Part shown: in pieces, positions 1 through 16,100 of the stretch
How the letters are laid out: every line of letters begins with the position of its first letter
Numbering within the stretch: position 1 is the first letter of the stretch
From: Aptenodytes patagonicus
Taxonomy: Eukaryota; Chordata; Aves; Sphenisciformes; Spheniscidae
Reading direction: 5' to 3'
Length of the DNA: 64,000 bases
Assembly: GCF_965638725.1 (NCBI RefSeq)
Contig: NC_134951.1
Location: 29,891,746-29,955,745 of the forward strand
Program-made: the position numbers and the translations under genes
The notes under the pieces: generated by a model
What the model saw: only the letters and a program-made list of their open reading frames with translations
Told to the model about the DNA's origin: nothing
Database searches by the model: none

Positions 1-3229
<3,229 letters not shown>

Positions 3230-3690
3230 ACTACCCTCCTGGCTACTTCTGGCAAATCGCAGGATGAGCAGACCGCCATAAAAAGCACACAGAAGCTAAG
3301 AAAAAAAATTCTCTGTCCAAGCACGCGCGTATATACGCATGCACGCGCACCAAAGTATCTTTGATTGCGAGATGCGAGCATTTAGTGGGTTTTGGTAGCA
3401 TTGGCATTTTCTTTTGGCAATAAGAATGCTATCAGGAGTTCTCCTGTAGAGTCGATACCGCTCTATTGCAAAGTGTAATTGTGCTTCTGCTGAACTGTCA
3501 GAAACTGTCAAAATCTAGCCTTTCCTCCATTCTCCTGGGGTTTTTTTTAAACTAAAGTTGTTTTGTCATATAGTGAGATTTCAGCTTTTCTCTGCTGTAT
3601 ACATACTGTGCAAACTAGACTTTTGGGGAAAAAAGGCAAATCGTGGCAATAAATCAAAAACATTAATAAACTGTATATTGTATTTTCATA
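3230..3690 (+). other. BAG2: BAG2 3' UTR
   Basis: Untranslated sequence follows the BAG2 stop. It includes a 30-bp perfectly alternating purine-pyrimidine tract at 3321-3350. Two AATAAA hexamers lie at 3648-3653 and 3665-3670, so cleavage would fall near 3685-3700. The 3' end is inferred from the hexamers; longer isoforms are possible. Confidence 0.7.
3648..3670 (+). terminator. BAG2: BAG2 polyadenylation signals (two AATAAA)
   Basis: AATAAA occurs at 3648-3653 and again at 3665-3670, about 420-440 bp after the BAG2 stop codon. These are the first canonical hexamers of the 3' UTR on the coding strand. Confidence 0.65.
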
Positions 3691-4071
3691 AATGACACAC
3701 TGTCCTACTCATTACCATTTGTAATTTTAATAATTTGGCACTGTTCATAAGTAGATCACTGTACTTTCAAGAGACAGATACCTTGTTTGTAACTGATAAT
3801 GTACATTTGACTTATTTTGACCTAAGTTACTGGTTTATTTGTAAAATTCCTGCTTCTGTTTGCCTTCTTCCACTTTCCTAAATCCTGTGTCACCGGACCC
3901 ACAGGAGGTCCGCGATACAGCCATCACTACCCTCTCCTATGCTTTAAGACTGCACGCTGACATGCCACATCCATCAACGATCCCACAGATCTGAACAATC
4001 TAACTTTAAAACTAGCGATACTATCCTTAAAACTTTCTTTCACGCTACCCGTAAGACACAGGAAAATACAC

Positions 4072-4072
<1 letters not shown>

Positions 4073-4098
<26 letters not shown>
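4073..4098. repeat. T26 homopolymer
   Basis: An uninterrupted run of 26 T on the plus strand. On the minus strand it is a poly(A) run that could be an old retroposon tail, but no retroposed body was recognised next to it. Confidence 0.9.
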
Positions 4099-4103
<5 letters not shown>

Positions 4104-4851
4104 TGTAGTTCCATACTGGCTATCAACCATGTAGCGCTGTTAAAAGTAACTCAAAATAGCTAAACGTAGCTGGCATCATACACGTAACAGATCAACAAAA
4201 GAACAGATTAAAGTTTTTCATTTTTTTTAAGTGCTATCTGTTGTCAAAAATCAAATCAACAGTAGACAAGGCTCAGCAGGGATAAGACAGCTGGGACAAA
4301 GAAGGTGTAAGAAAAAACAATGAACTTTTGGTCCCGTTATCTCCTGAGCAATGAAATAAGGCTCTGCTCCACTTTTCAGCATAAGCCAGTCTTGGAAACG
4401 GGACATTTGCGAGCATGAGACATTTTTCTCAGAGATGCCAGAAGCACCCGGGTGTTTGCCATGGTTATGGCGGGGGCCGGCAGCAGAAGCCGCATGAAAC
4501 GGCCACCCAGCTTCCTGAAGCTGAACAAGATGCAGCTGCACAGTACGTAAAACCCCCACCTAGCCAGTGTCAAAGCTGCAGTTTTCTCAAGAGCTTCACT
4601 TAATTGTAGTTAAGCACTTCCCTGACCTAAAAATACATGACTATAAAAACGTGAGTTTTCTCACACTTCAAGATTTTTTTCTTGCCTAAAACATTGCTAA
4701 TTAATCCTTCTTGGGCATGTTAAGCAAGCAAATTGTTTTTCTGTGTGCAAAACCGCATGCAAGAGGAAGCAGGAGTATATTACTTCCCAGATTCCCGAGA
4801 TACCTGAGTAAAGAGGCAGACCCACATGCTGCGAGTTCTGTTTTACTAACC

Positions 4852-4874
4852 AAAAAAAAAAAGGGGGGGGGGGG
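4852..4874. repeat. A11G12 homopurine tract
   Basis: Eleven A are followed directly by twelve G. It is a pure homopurine block able in principle to form triplex or G-quadruplex structures, and its exact length is likely to be error-prone in an assembly. Confidence 0.9.
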
Positions 4875-7800
4875 AATCAGTGACTAGTTACCTGTTTCTC
4901 TTCAGAAAATGCATCAGGCATCTTTGATATAGTAGTAATATTTTAATGCCACTTGCAAAGTCTACAGACATTCACTTCAACCTTGTCACTGTATTAGCCA
5001 GACCAATCATGAAAAAGAAAATGACCAGAAAGAGAACAGAACAGAACCTGCATTTTGTATTTGAACCGTGTGGTGGAGAAATCGGAGGCAAGAGCTCAGA
5101 AACAGCATTTCTGTTGGATTGGGGTGCCCACGCTTGTCCCTTTGAGGGTAATCTAATGGGTGCTGCCTTGGATCCCAAGTGTTCGCAACACACGGACGGG
5201 AATCAGGCACGCGAGTTTCTCGAGCAGATTCAGGTTGCACAGCTACAGGGTTATAGCAATTTTTTTGAAATTTAACACACTGACAATTTAATATAACCAC
5301 AAAAGTAGTGACCTGTATCAGACCAAACAGTAATCTAATAAACATGTTTAAACTGCATGATACAACTAACGTCACTTACAAGAGAACAGCAGAATTAACT
5401 CATAGGGATTTTACAGGAATGGCATACACAGAACATTCAGTTTTAAACATTTATTTTTCCACTTGAGGATTTACTGTAAGTTGACTTTTTTTTCTAAAAA
5501 TATATTACATTTACTTGAGATCACAACAGTGATAAAAAGAGTTATGTACATTATCTGTTTTAACCATTCAGATTCACATGAACTTGCAAGTAAGAGTAAG
5601 TCATTTATCAGTAACGATGCGTCTTTATCCTCGCAATGAGAACGGTATTTCTCCTGGTCCAGATTTTTACTTTTTTTGACCAACGTTAGTTGGTTCTGCT
5701 GAACCACATTTATCTCAGGAAAAGAAGAAAGAACACTCACTCCACAAATTATTTATCAGTATTACCCTACTACTAGAAACCTGAGAATGAGCCTAGTTCA
5801 GTACTAGGACTCACCTGGCTTTGAAATGACTTGTATAGAACACTTCGACACAGAACTGTTGGAAAGTTTCTCTTATTCTATTATAGCACCTTTCATCTTA
5901 AATCTAAGCATTGCTGCATTTTTTCTTCTATAACTCTGATTACCTGTTTGGATGCCATATTTAACAGAAAGAAGTACTTTCTTCTGTCAGTATTATCTGA
6001 GCATTAAAAAGAAGATACGCACAACGGTTGCTTCCTGCAAAAAGACGGCAGGGTAGTTTCGATGAAATCAAGCTTGTTGGACCGTGCCTGCTCTCTGGCT
6101 TATGTACAATCAGTGTTCAGGTTCTGCAACTTCAGCCCAAGGTCTATGATTGCAGTTAGAAAAGCAGTAGGGGCTTAGGTACCGTCGCTAGAATCCAAAA
6201 AGCATGTTTGTTACTTTGCTGTATGACTGAACTCCCACAAGAGGGTTCCACAGTGCAAATAATTAATTCTATTATTAACTGGTACCTATCAACTTCAACA
6301 GATGAATTAACAGGTTCAAAGTGCATGTTCACTGAGTATTACGCATCTACCCCTGCATAACCTCCAGGCAGTACAGCGTGTTCAGCTGCTCAATTCCCTT
6401 TACTATAACATACATCTACAGAAGTGATGCAAAGGAAAACTACTTGTCAGATATGCTTCAGTAAAATTTGTCTTTTTTTTTTTTCCTCTCCATTATCGGG
6501 CTACAGCATAAAAAAACTGAACAGGAAATCAGACTGACAGTATGGTAATTCAGGCATTTTGACTCAAAAAGGTAAGCGCTGCTTAAGAAACACTGAAAAT
6601 AAGAGAGATCCGAAATTGTCTTAAGTGGAATATTTAATTATTTTTTTTTTTAAATTAACCACACACACACAAGCACAAAAAGTCTTAAGTGTGATCAGTC
6701 TTACAACTTTGAGATTTGTTATTTCCAGTTGGAAATACATCCCTAGCGTTACCGCTTTGCATCAAATGACCCCCCACTTACTGGGAGAACACCCATTCAC
6801 TGAATGGATACAACACGGGAGTGACAGATGCTTTAGTGTCATACTCTATAGCGAATGCTTACTCCACTAAGGCATTAACAATTACTGAAGTTTTCTACTA
6901 GTGGTAGCATTATCAGCTGAAAGCAAAGAATTTTGGCAAGATTCAGGTAATACATCCAATGAGCTATTCCAGAGATATTAACAGATAAAACAGGAGTGCA
7001 ATTAGCTTAGTCTCACAGAACAAAACTTTGCGTCTTGCGGTAGGAACATCTGTTGCTCCTAATCCAGGATGCCGATCTGCCACGGGTGTAACAGAGAGTT
7101 ACATCCTCTTCCACCACAGTCACACAGATGCACAGAGAAGCAGTTATTACCAGCTCTGCACCTGGAGGTTTTGGTAACTAAAATATAGGATATTTTAATG
7201 AGAACACTTTGAGTGGAGAATGGGGCAATGTTTATAATAAAAATTATTCACAAGGGACAATGCGAGTGCTAAACGTTTAGGCACGTCTCTTCATCCAAAA
7301 GGCGAAAGTTACTCCCACTGAAGAGCGATGAGAATACCTAAGGATTCCTGCAATATGCAAGTCATCTGGTTTACATCTACACACTAACCCCAGTAGAATA
7401 AAAATTACATTTTCAAGCAGCACACATGCAGAGCACGTCCAGAAAAATGCTAATTTGGACAGTCTCCATCTCAGTCGTATTGGAGAACGAGCGCTGCAGA
7501 GTCACAACAAAGAAAGAACCGCTTGAGATTTAAGGTGGAAATGAAATTAAAACTCACTGTTACCCAGTGCTGCAAATATGTATTCCTACATTAAAGTATG
7601 TGGACTAAATTTCAACATATCCTAAATTTAGCAAGTCTGTCAAGTCTCCACCTAAGAAAATTTCTACTGAGTTTTCAGTCCTTAAAACAGTGGTTTATAA
7701 TGACAGACCTTAAATACAAATGGCTTATGTGATAGTACAATGTCTACAGTATTACATGTCATAGCACAAATGGTCATTATACGTAATAAAGACTTCTTTT

Positions 7801-9434
7801 TCAGTACTCTGTACAAAGTCAAAACAAGGCAAAAAAGATGTTTCAGACACTTTGTGGTTTTGTTTCTTGTTCGAGAGAAATGAATAAAAAACGTGAAACC
7901 GGCAGACAGACAACGAAATGTAAAAGTTTCCATATTAAAAACGGTTGTCAAAATTCTTGATGCATACACTCTGTCCTACATCCTGAAGTTGTAAGGTGGC
8001 CCCATGATGTACAATCTTTAGTCTTATCCTAAGTACCTTACTTCTTAAATTGCTAAGACAGATAGGACTTGACTCCATTTATACATACATACAGTGATTA
8101 AATGCACTTGTTAAAAAATAAAGGCCTTGATCCAAGAGAAAATAGAGCAAACATTACGGTGAAGAACACACAGTTTTGCTGCAACAGCAAAGGGGATCGA
8201 GCGCCTTGAAGGCCGCCTCCTTGCCAGCAGCAAGAGATGCTCTAACAGCTTGTCAAGGAAACAACGGTACTCGGTAGAAAGTCTAATATAGTAAACATAA
8301 AAATACAGAGTTCAGAGATCTTTAGTGTTTGTGCATAACTTGCCACCCACTTCTCTCCCTGCAGACAGTGGGGAAAAAGAGTACGTTTCAGTTTTCATAC
8401 TCATTGACTTAGAAACAAAGTAAGTCAAGCTTCCTACATGAATTCACACAGTGAAAAGTCCTTCCTCCAAAAACATACAGCATCACTCAACTCATTTTCA
8501 TTCTCATACACCATTTAAAAAACTATTAAAACTCTGAATTTTTTCAAGCAGCATATTTTGCATTTGTCACCGGCAGGTTTGTTGTAGAAATCCTATAAAG
8601 TTAAAATTATATCATACCATACAAAACCATGTAAACAAAATGGGTATTTTTTTTAAAAGGCATGCATGCTCTTGAAGAGGATTAAAAAGTGTTTATTTTT
8701 GGTAAATAGAAGATATCTTGCTTAGCATTTTTAAAAGCACCTTAATGATTTAGGGGCCTAAGCCCAAATAACTTTAATTTAGGTTTGGGCTCCTAAACAT
8801 CTAAATCAATTCTGTAAAACTACTTAAGCACTTTGAAAAATTTTTGCCATGTCTCTGATCTTGCAGAATTAGATTTTCTGCAACCAGCAGCTAATTTGGA
8901 ATCTGAGACAACATTCAAGAACGTCTCATTAATGTAATTCAGCCATCAGCTGCAATTTTTTGGATCCTCCATAACTTAGTTTATGGTATCTATGAAAAGT
9001 TTTTCCAAAGAAGATAAATATTTTGTGATACCACTTTGCAAGTTCCTCTTTCATAGACAACACAGGATACAACAATCAAATTTGAACAGGAATACGATTA
9101 CATTATATGTTCCTTCTGAATAGCTGTTAGTGTCAAAGACTGTTATTTGTTCAACCTGTTAAGACTGAAAAAACAAACTTACTTACAAAAACATCTGTAG
9201 CACAGCATTAAGTAAAAAGGAGGAGCATTTTTGGCACCATACATTTTTAAATCTAAGCTTTTAGGCCCAAAGTATAGCAAGTTAAACGTACACAGTGGCA
9301 GCTGGGAAAGCCTCATCTGAAACGCAACATTTTTAAAGGAAAATTTTTTTTTGGAAGATGCTATTTTATGATCATTAGCTGATCTCCAAGTAATGTATAC
9401 GCTGGAATTTAGCCTAAATATTCATACCAAAAGT

Positions 9435-9472
9435 TTATATATATACCTTAGCACTCATATATATATATATAA
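9435..9472. repeat. TA-rich simple repeat
   Basis: Two clusters of TATATA dinucleotides separated by a short unique spacer, inside the interval downstream of RAB23. Confidence 0.8.
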
Positions 9473-10002
9473 TACAAGTACATTGCACCAACAGAACTGC
9501 CAGAATCCATATTAATATAGTCAGGCATAAAACGTAGTGTCTTCTTTTTGCTCTTCATTTATCTTCTTAGTGTCCTGACTAACCAATTCTAACGTTTTCT
9601 TTGAAATTTAGTTGCAAGGTTGCTACTTTACCTTGGGCCATAGTGTTATGGTCTGTACCTATACTTGTAAGTATTATCCTTACGTTAAATGTGCTTTGCA
9701 ATTCAGCGATACCTAGTTCATAGCTCTGTAAATAATTCCTTGAAAAAGGAGAAGCTTGTCTAATTTTTACAAAGTGCACGGGGCAGCCACGGTTCTGTGT
9801 TTTGCCACCAGGTGTCTCACTCTACACACCAAGAAACACTGCATCAGCAAGTTTATATAAATCCACCCTCTATCAAGGATCCCATAGGCACAAGATTTGC
9901 TAAAGCACTGGTAAAAATACCTCTACAGCTGGCTTTATTCTGTACTCAATTGCACAACTTCATCCAATTCACCGGGTTGGTTTTTCTTCCTCCAAAAGTG
10001 GT

Positions 10003-10142
10003 CTAAGGTATGCTGCAGTTGCTAAAAGGATTTCTGTTTTTCTTGGTCCTCTGCTTGTTTGGTCTAAGGTTGATGACATCTCCACCATTAAGAGTGCTAG
10101 AATTTTGGTTGGAGTGACTTCCACCAGCTGTATTAAAAACAC
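10003..10142 (-). CDS. RAB23: RAB23 last coding exon (residues 192-237)
   Basis: The acceptor is TTCTGTAG, and 140 coding bases run to TAG at 10005-10003. It encodes the hypervariable tail, rich in G, S and N, then [17 protein letters not shown] and the terminal CSIP. The cysteine four residues from the end is the expected prenylation site that anchors the GTPase in membranes. Confidence 0.96.
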
Positions 10143-13100
10143 CTACAGAATTTAAAGATGAAAAGTATTTGTATTTCTTTACTTCCTGCAGCGTAACACA
10201 TTAACACTTAAGACACAATACTTACTAAGGCATAGCAGTGCACCTCAAATGCATACTCTAGTTTTTAAAGGCTTTATCTATTTCTGGGTCAATTTTGCAG
10301 CTAAATTTGAACTAGAGCCAGTTGGAATTACTAGCCAGGCAGTATTTAAAGCTGGTATACATACATGTAATTGAAGGCCAGCAGATGAACTCATCCGCAT
10401 ATGTGTATGCTACTAATTGCATGGTAACAAAGTTATGGTTAGTTGAGCAATATAATAAAAGAAAAACATGACAATTTTGAAGTTAGAAATTTGCTGAGAT
10501 AAAGGTAAGGAAAAAGCCTGAATAAAAAGGGAGTGCTTCAAGGAAAATAAATGAACTGACTCAGAAATGCTTTAAAGAAGGACTACAGAAGTTCAGTGTT
10601 CCTTTACAAAAGGCAGTTTACAAAGACCTTCTGATTACACGCCAGATTCTTTCACTGTGAGTCTCTTGTAAATCTGCACCAAGATGAGTAGCACTAATAC
10701 TAATTACATCAAAAAACCCAACAAGCATCCTTTCTCAAGTCCTTACACAATGTCTGTTTAAACAAATTTAATAAAAGGGCACTTGCCAAACATTAGCTAG
10801 AAACTTCAGTACATCAGTTTGACAATCTTGTAACTTTAGAGTCACAAAGTTATTTTACAGAAGGAGACAATATCCTAAGATAGGAAGGTAATAATTAGAC
10901 CCTGATTCACCTTGTATTAACTCCATAAGGAAACAGATGAGACCATAAGCTTTGATGGCACAAAATACTACCTTCCGTAGTATTTTATTATACTTTTATT
11001 ACAGTATACATACCAATCTTGTTACTGCTTGTATGTACTAGTTCTGGATCTTCAGCTGTTTGTTGCTTGAGCCTTTGAAGATATTTATCAGCCAAGTACT
11101 TAAAAACTGGAATGTTAAAAAGAAAAAAGGCACATCAGAGCACGCTTAAAAATAATCTTCGTGTCAATAGTAATACCTTCGTATCAAAGTTCTGCGTGGT
11201 GACAAAACCACATTCGACACCACAGGTTTAGCACAATCTGGTTACGTGGTTCTCTCTCGGCAGGCCTGTGTACCTGAGCATAATCCAGGTCAATCCAATG
11301 TCTACCCAGGTCTTACAGTTTGCAGTACTAGAGTCCTACACAGCAGACAGAAACATCTCAATACTCCTGTAATAAAGCTGGCACATACATATTGCCAAAT
11401 GTTCCAATTCATGCAACTTGGAACTTTTTAAAATTATGTAGGAATTTAATATATATGTTTTTTGCAAGAAGCCTTAGAATAACAGCAGTCACGTAAAGCA
11501 AGACTATTAATAAAACTTGGCAGCAACATTTTTCTAATTAACTAATGCTATCCTCATTTGTATTGGGATATAGAAAGTCTACCTAGGATTCTGAAAAAAA
11601 ATCTACAACTGTAGGAGAATTTTCAGAACCTATATATGTTAAGATTATTTACATTTGTAATTAATAACTCATGTAAAGATGATACAGAAACATTTTACAT
11701 TTTCTCATCTAGATGTTTTTTCCAAGGTGAATGACGTTAACAGGGGAGAAACAATTGGTTTACTATTAAGTTTGCCTGATTAAACAAAACGTAAGTTATC
11801 AGAGACTATAATTCATGATTGTTCAAACCTACCCCACAAAAGATAGTGACTGAATTTTGTAGCAGTACTCTTATGAAATTAAATATATACATTAAAAAGT
11901 GATACTTGGGAACTAGTAAAATATCATCAGTAGACAAAAGGCTGCAAGAGATCCAACCTTTTCATGTACTTTATTTAAATGTAACTAAACTATGAAATAA
12001 TTGTTTATAGCAAATATTTATTAACTATTAACAACTACAAAATAATCTGTTCAACAATTTGTATATTGTAATAATTGAACTTCTACATATCATTTTTTTT
12101 AAAAGCTCAGTGCTTACTGACAGTCATTAGAACTAAGCAGCCTTAACACATTTGCCTTCTAAATACTGAAGCTATGCACTGTTTGTAGAAGAGAAAGGAA
12201 AGATGCACACAAAGAAATGGGCCTAGCACACTAATATCAAGAAATTCTAGCTATGTTTAAAGTGTGCTGCTAAGAAATATAAAAAGGATTGCCAACAGCA
12301 TGCAACAACACGGGAAGTAACAGATCAGCTCCAAACTAGGAGAGGCGTACAGTGCTATACAGCAGCGGGCAGGACAGACACCTACTCTGCTGTACCTCGT
12401 ACCTTCAGTTACGTTTAGGTCTTCCTTCACAGATGCTCGGTAGAACCTCAATTTTAGCTTTTTTGCCAGTGCTTCTGCCTCTTCACTGCACAACAGAAGA
12501 AGACTTTGTAAATACTAATTCGTATTATTTGTCAGCATTTATTCTTATAGACCAAATGCTTCGTGGTAACTTAAACGTGGCAAGGTGGGTTAAGAAACTC
12601 AGTCAAAAATACCTGACCCTTAATTTCCTTACAATATCTCCACTGTAACAAGAAGGTATTTTACATGCAGTTTCTTTATGACCAAAAGTAATTGCTTTTC
12701 AGTATTTATTGACTTAACTAAAATTTCCCAAGGGTGTCACTTTCCCACAGGTGTCAGTGAAACCAAAAAGAAGGAGGCTGTAATCAACAGCACTAGAATC
12801 AGAACAATTACCACTGCCAAAGTCAAAACAGCAACAAAAAAGTAATCCTTAAGTATATTTTAATAAAGCAGTAGACTATGCAATCAGATGAGTGCGGAGA
12901 TGAAATCAAGAACTACTTTTTTTCTGTGAAGTGAAAGAGAACTTGTGCTAAATTTTAAGGAAAAGCTGACAAAACTTATGAAAATTTCACTAAGGCAAAT
13001 CATGTCATCAGAAAGATGAAGTTACTGAGGCAGATGGAGTATTCTGAGAGCAAAACCTGTGACATACCATGAATAAAGGAGGAGTTCAAATGCAATTTTG

Positions 13101-16100
13101 CTTTTCCTTTGAAAAATCCTCAGTATTCTTTGCAGAGGGAGTAGAAGCTGATTTATGCCATCAATGATAGCAAACAGAGAACAAAGAAAGCCAGTGCAGG
13201 AAACAACAAAAAGAAGAAATTAAATTTCTCAGGAAGATGGCAGAAATAAAGAAGTGGAGAATGATCAACTTCATCATGCAATATTTTCTACATGATATGC
13301 TGTGGTAAATAAAAGTCAGCATTTGTTAAGCTGATTTTATGGCAAGAATGAAATTGGTCATACATACAAAGGCAGAATGATAAAATCTGTAAAGAAAAAT
13401 ATAGTGAAGAAGGATCAGCACCATGCAGTTAGAGAATATTAACAGATGTATTTCTATAGAGTTATAATGTTTTGATAAAAATGAGCAATAAAAACAAACT
13501 AAAGAAAAGTGAAGCAAAGAATATTAGGATGCTTTTTCAAACAACCTGTTTAATACTACTTCATCATTTTAGCAAGCATTCATTAGCAAACTAGACAATG
13601 TACCTTCACTGGTGCGCAGCACAGTTTAACAATAACTTTAAATTTTAACAGGAAAGAAAATTTAGTTTTAGAATTTCTGATTAAAAAAAAAAGAGAGAAT
13701 CATATCATGGCACAACCAAACTCTTCATGCTATTCCTCCATTTTTTTGGCTGACACTTCAGAAGGCGGCATGAAGCAAACAGAAAGCTCCTAGCTTGGCA
13801 AGCACATCTGCCCAAGTAACTACACTCATGCAGCAATACCTGTCACCTGTGCTTCTAGGGCACATTTTGATGCAGGGCATAGGTTTTACAACCTAGATAT
13901 CGTAAGTCTTCACCAGAAACTCCCATAGTTTTTTTTTTTTTTTAAAAATGTGTGTATACAGGGGGCATATATTGTTCTTTAAAAACAGTAAGATAAAACT
14001 CCTACTTCTTTATACAAGAGTCATCAAGAAGATCAATCTTATTTTGCACAAGAACTGTGGGAATGTCCCCAACTTCAGTCACAACTTTCTCCTTCCAGGT
14101 AGGGATTGCTCTGAAGGACTCTCTGTCAGTTGTAGAAAACACAAGAACACAAGCCTGGGCTCCTAAAAACATACAAATCAATTACAAATACAGATAAATA
14201 CAAATCAACAAACATTAAAAAAAAGAATCATATATATTTCAAATATGAGGGATTTTTCAAGTTTCTCCCATAAAAGTGCACTTTTACCACCAGCTTGTGT
14301 CAAACCAACGGTCATAAATTCCCCAAATGAAAATAGATTGCCATATTATTTTGATCATTATACCCATTCTTCATGATGGCTACGGGTCTGTTACGTTTCA
14401 CGCTATTTCCAGCACGGTGCATGTATGCAGGGGAAAGGAATAGGAGGGGGTGTGGAAAGGCTGGAAAAAGGGAAAGGGAGGTTTGCTTATTGCTCACTGT
14501 TTTCCAGACAGCTTAATGGAGGCCAGAAGACAAGTATTTTTCCGTATGCAGTATCTGTAAAGCACGCTTCACGTTCTTCTTTGTGCTACAGTAGTAATTT
14601 GTATTTTGAAAAGCAGAAAACTTAAAAGTTTTCAGAGAAAGTTGTGATTATTTCAAGTAAATTGTTTAGTAGCTTTTTGGAGAGGATAAGTGTATTTCCA
14701 GTTCATACTCATTCTGTCACAGCACTATGATAAATTATACAAAATGTTTTGCACCATTTTGGTGGTTATGGTTTTGTAACAGACTTAGCAACAGTAGTTA
14801 AAACCCACGGATACTGAGAAAGTACTTCCACACTTGAAATATTAGTGAGTGGTCTTTTGACTGTCCAGTAGACCTTTGCCATCCTCAAGAACCTACTTTT
14901 CTTTGCACATAAACACATGGAGAAACGCTATTATTTATATGCCTTTTATATACTTGATATTTAGTAACAGAGTGTAAAAGGAATAGAAAGCTAATGTCTT
15001 TGAGACTCCAGTGTTACCTCGTGGCGAATATCCCAATCTAATTACATATAGCATGAAAAATTATTTCATCAGTATGAATTTTCTTTTATCTATGCGTTTC
15101 CCCAAGTATCCCCCATTCCTGTATTGTTTGTCTTTGTACTTCTTTGACACAAAGCACTTGAGTTCTTTTATTAGGTTTCCTTTTATTTATCTTTTCAAAG
15201 CCAAGTTCAGTCTATCTTTATGAAAGTTTTCCTATGCTCTTTAGCATTCTTTCACATGCCATTAAGACCCTTCTGGTATGGTTTTATACAGAATAGTAAG
15301 AACTGCCCTCAGAATTTCAAATCAAGCTCTACCAATAAAACAGTAGCAATGTAGTCTTCCATAATTTTCCCTATTACTTGTGTTCTAAAATTTTGTTTGT
15401 TTTCCCTAATGTCCACACCATATTCTAACATATGCAATTCTTCTGATGGAATTCCACTTAGAATCCTGTGAGATAGGTGTAAAACTAATTATTCTTTCCA
15501 CAGCAGGTTACTTTGCATTTGTCAATGCTGAATGTAACTTATCGTCTCGCAGTCTACCTTACTAAAGCCTCTCAAGGCCTTTGCTGTACTGGGGATGAGA
15601 ATATTTATTAAAAGACCCTCACCATCTGTAAACATCATCTTGTTCAGTTTTAAGACTAAGAAATCCATTGTGAAGTTTCCACTCCAAGACACTTTCACTT
15701 CATCTCTCTCCTTTCACCCATTCCTTCTGAATGCTAAAACACGGAGATAACTTGGTAACAGTAAGTTTAGAGGGAAAAGTCCTGCATGTGGTAGGTAAGA
15801 AGGGGGTGACTTACAACATCAGACCTCCTTATTCAATTTAGATATAATACATGTAGAATGCAGTGGACAGGGACGGTAAAAATAACTCAGCTTGGCCATA
15901 TTGTTTTTTAAAGAGAATTATACAATAGGCTCTAATTAGGAATCAAACTGAAATATTTTTGACAACCTTCAAGATTCTAATATTTAAAGGTTCTTACCAG
16001 GAAGTTAACAAACAACAGTAAACGAAAGTGTCTTTCATAATCAAGAGATATATCTGTGTATCAACAATGACAAATTCTATACATATATTCTATACGTAAT

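Larger units (their letters stand above)
3691..10002 (-). other. Convergent interval: RAB23 3' UTR plus BAG2-RAB23 spacer
   Basis: This lies between the BAG2 poly(A) signals and the RAB23 stop codon. Part of it must be RAB23 3' UTR, but the end is not certain. Minus-strand AATAAA hexamers (TTTATT on plus) occur at 9934-9939, 8692-8697 and near 5451; the last would give a UTR of about 4.5 kb. A T26 run is at 4073-4098 and an A11G12 run at 4852-4874. No CR1 or LTR piece was recognised, in contrast to the large RAB23 intron. Open frames of up to 122 codons near 4.9-5.4 kb resemble nothing I know. Confidence 0.5.

Noticed and set aside
4946-5375. Overlapping 109- and 122-codon frames between BAG2 and RAB23
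   Set aside because: They overlap on opposite strands, resemble nothing known and lie in probable RAB23 3' UTR.
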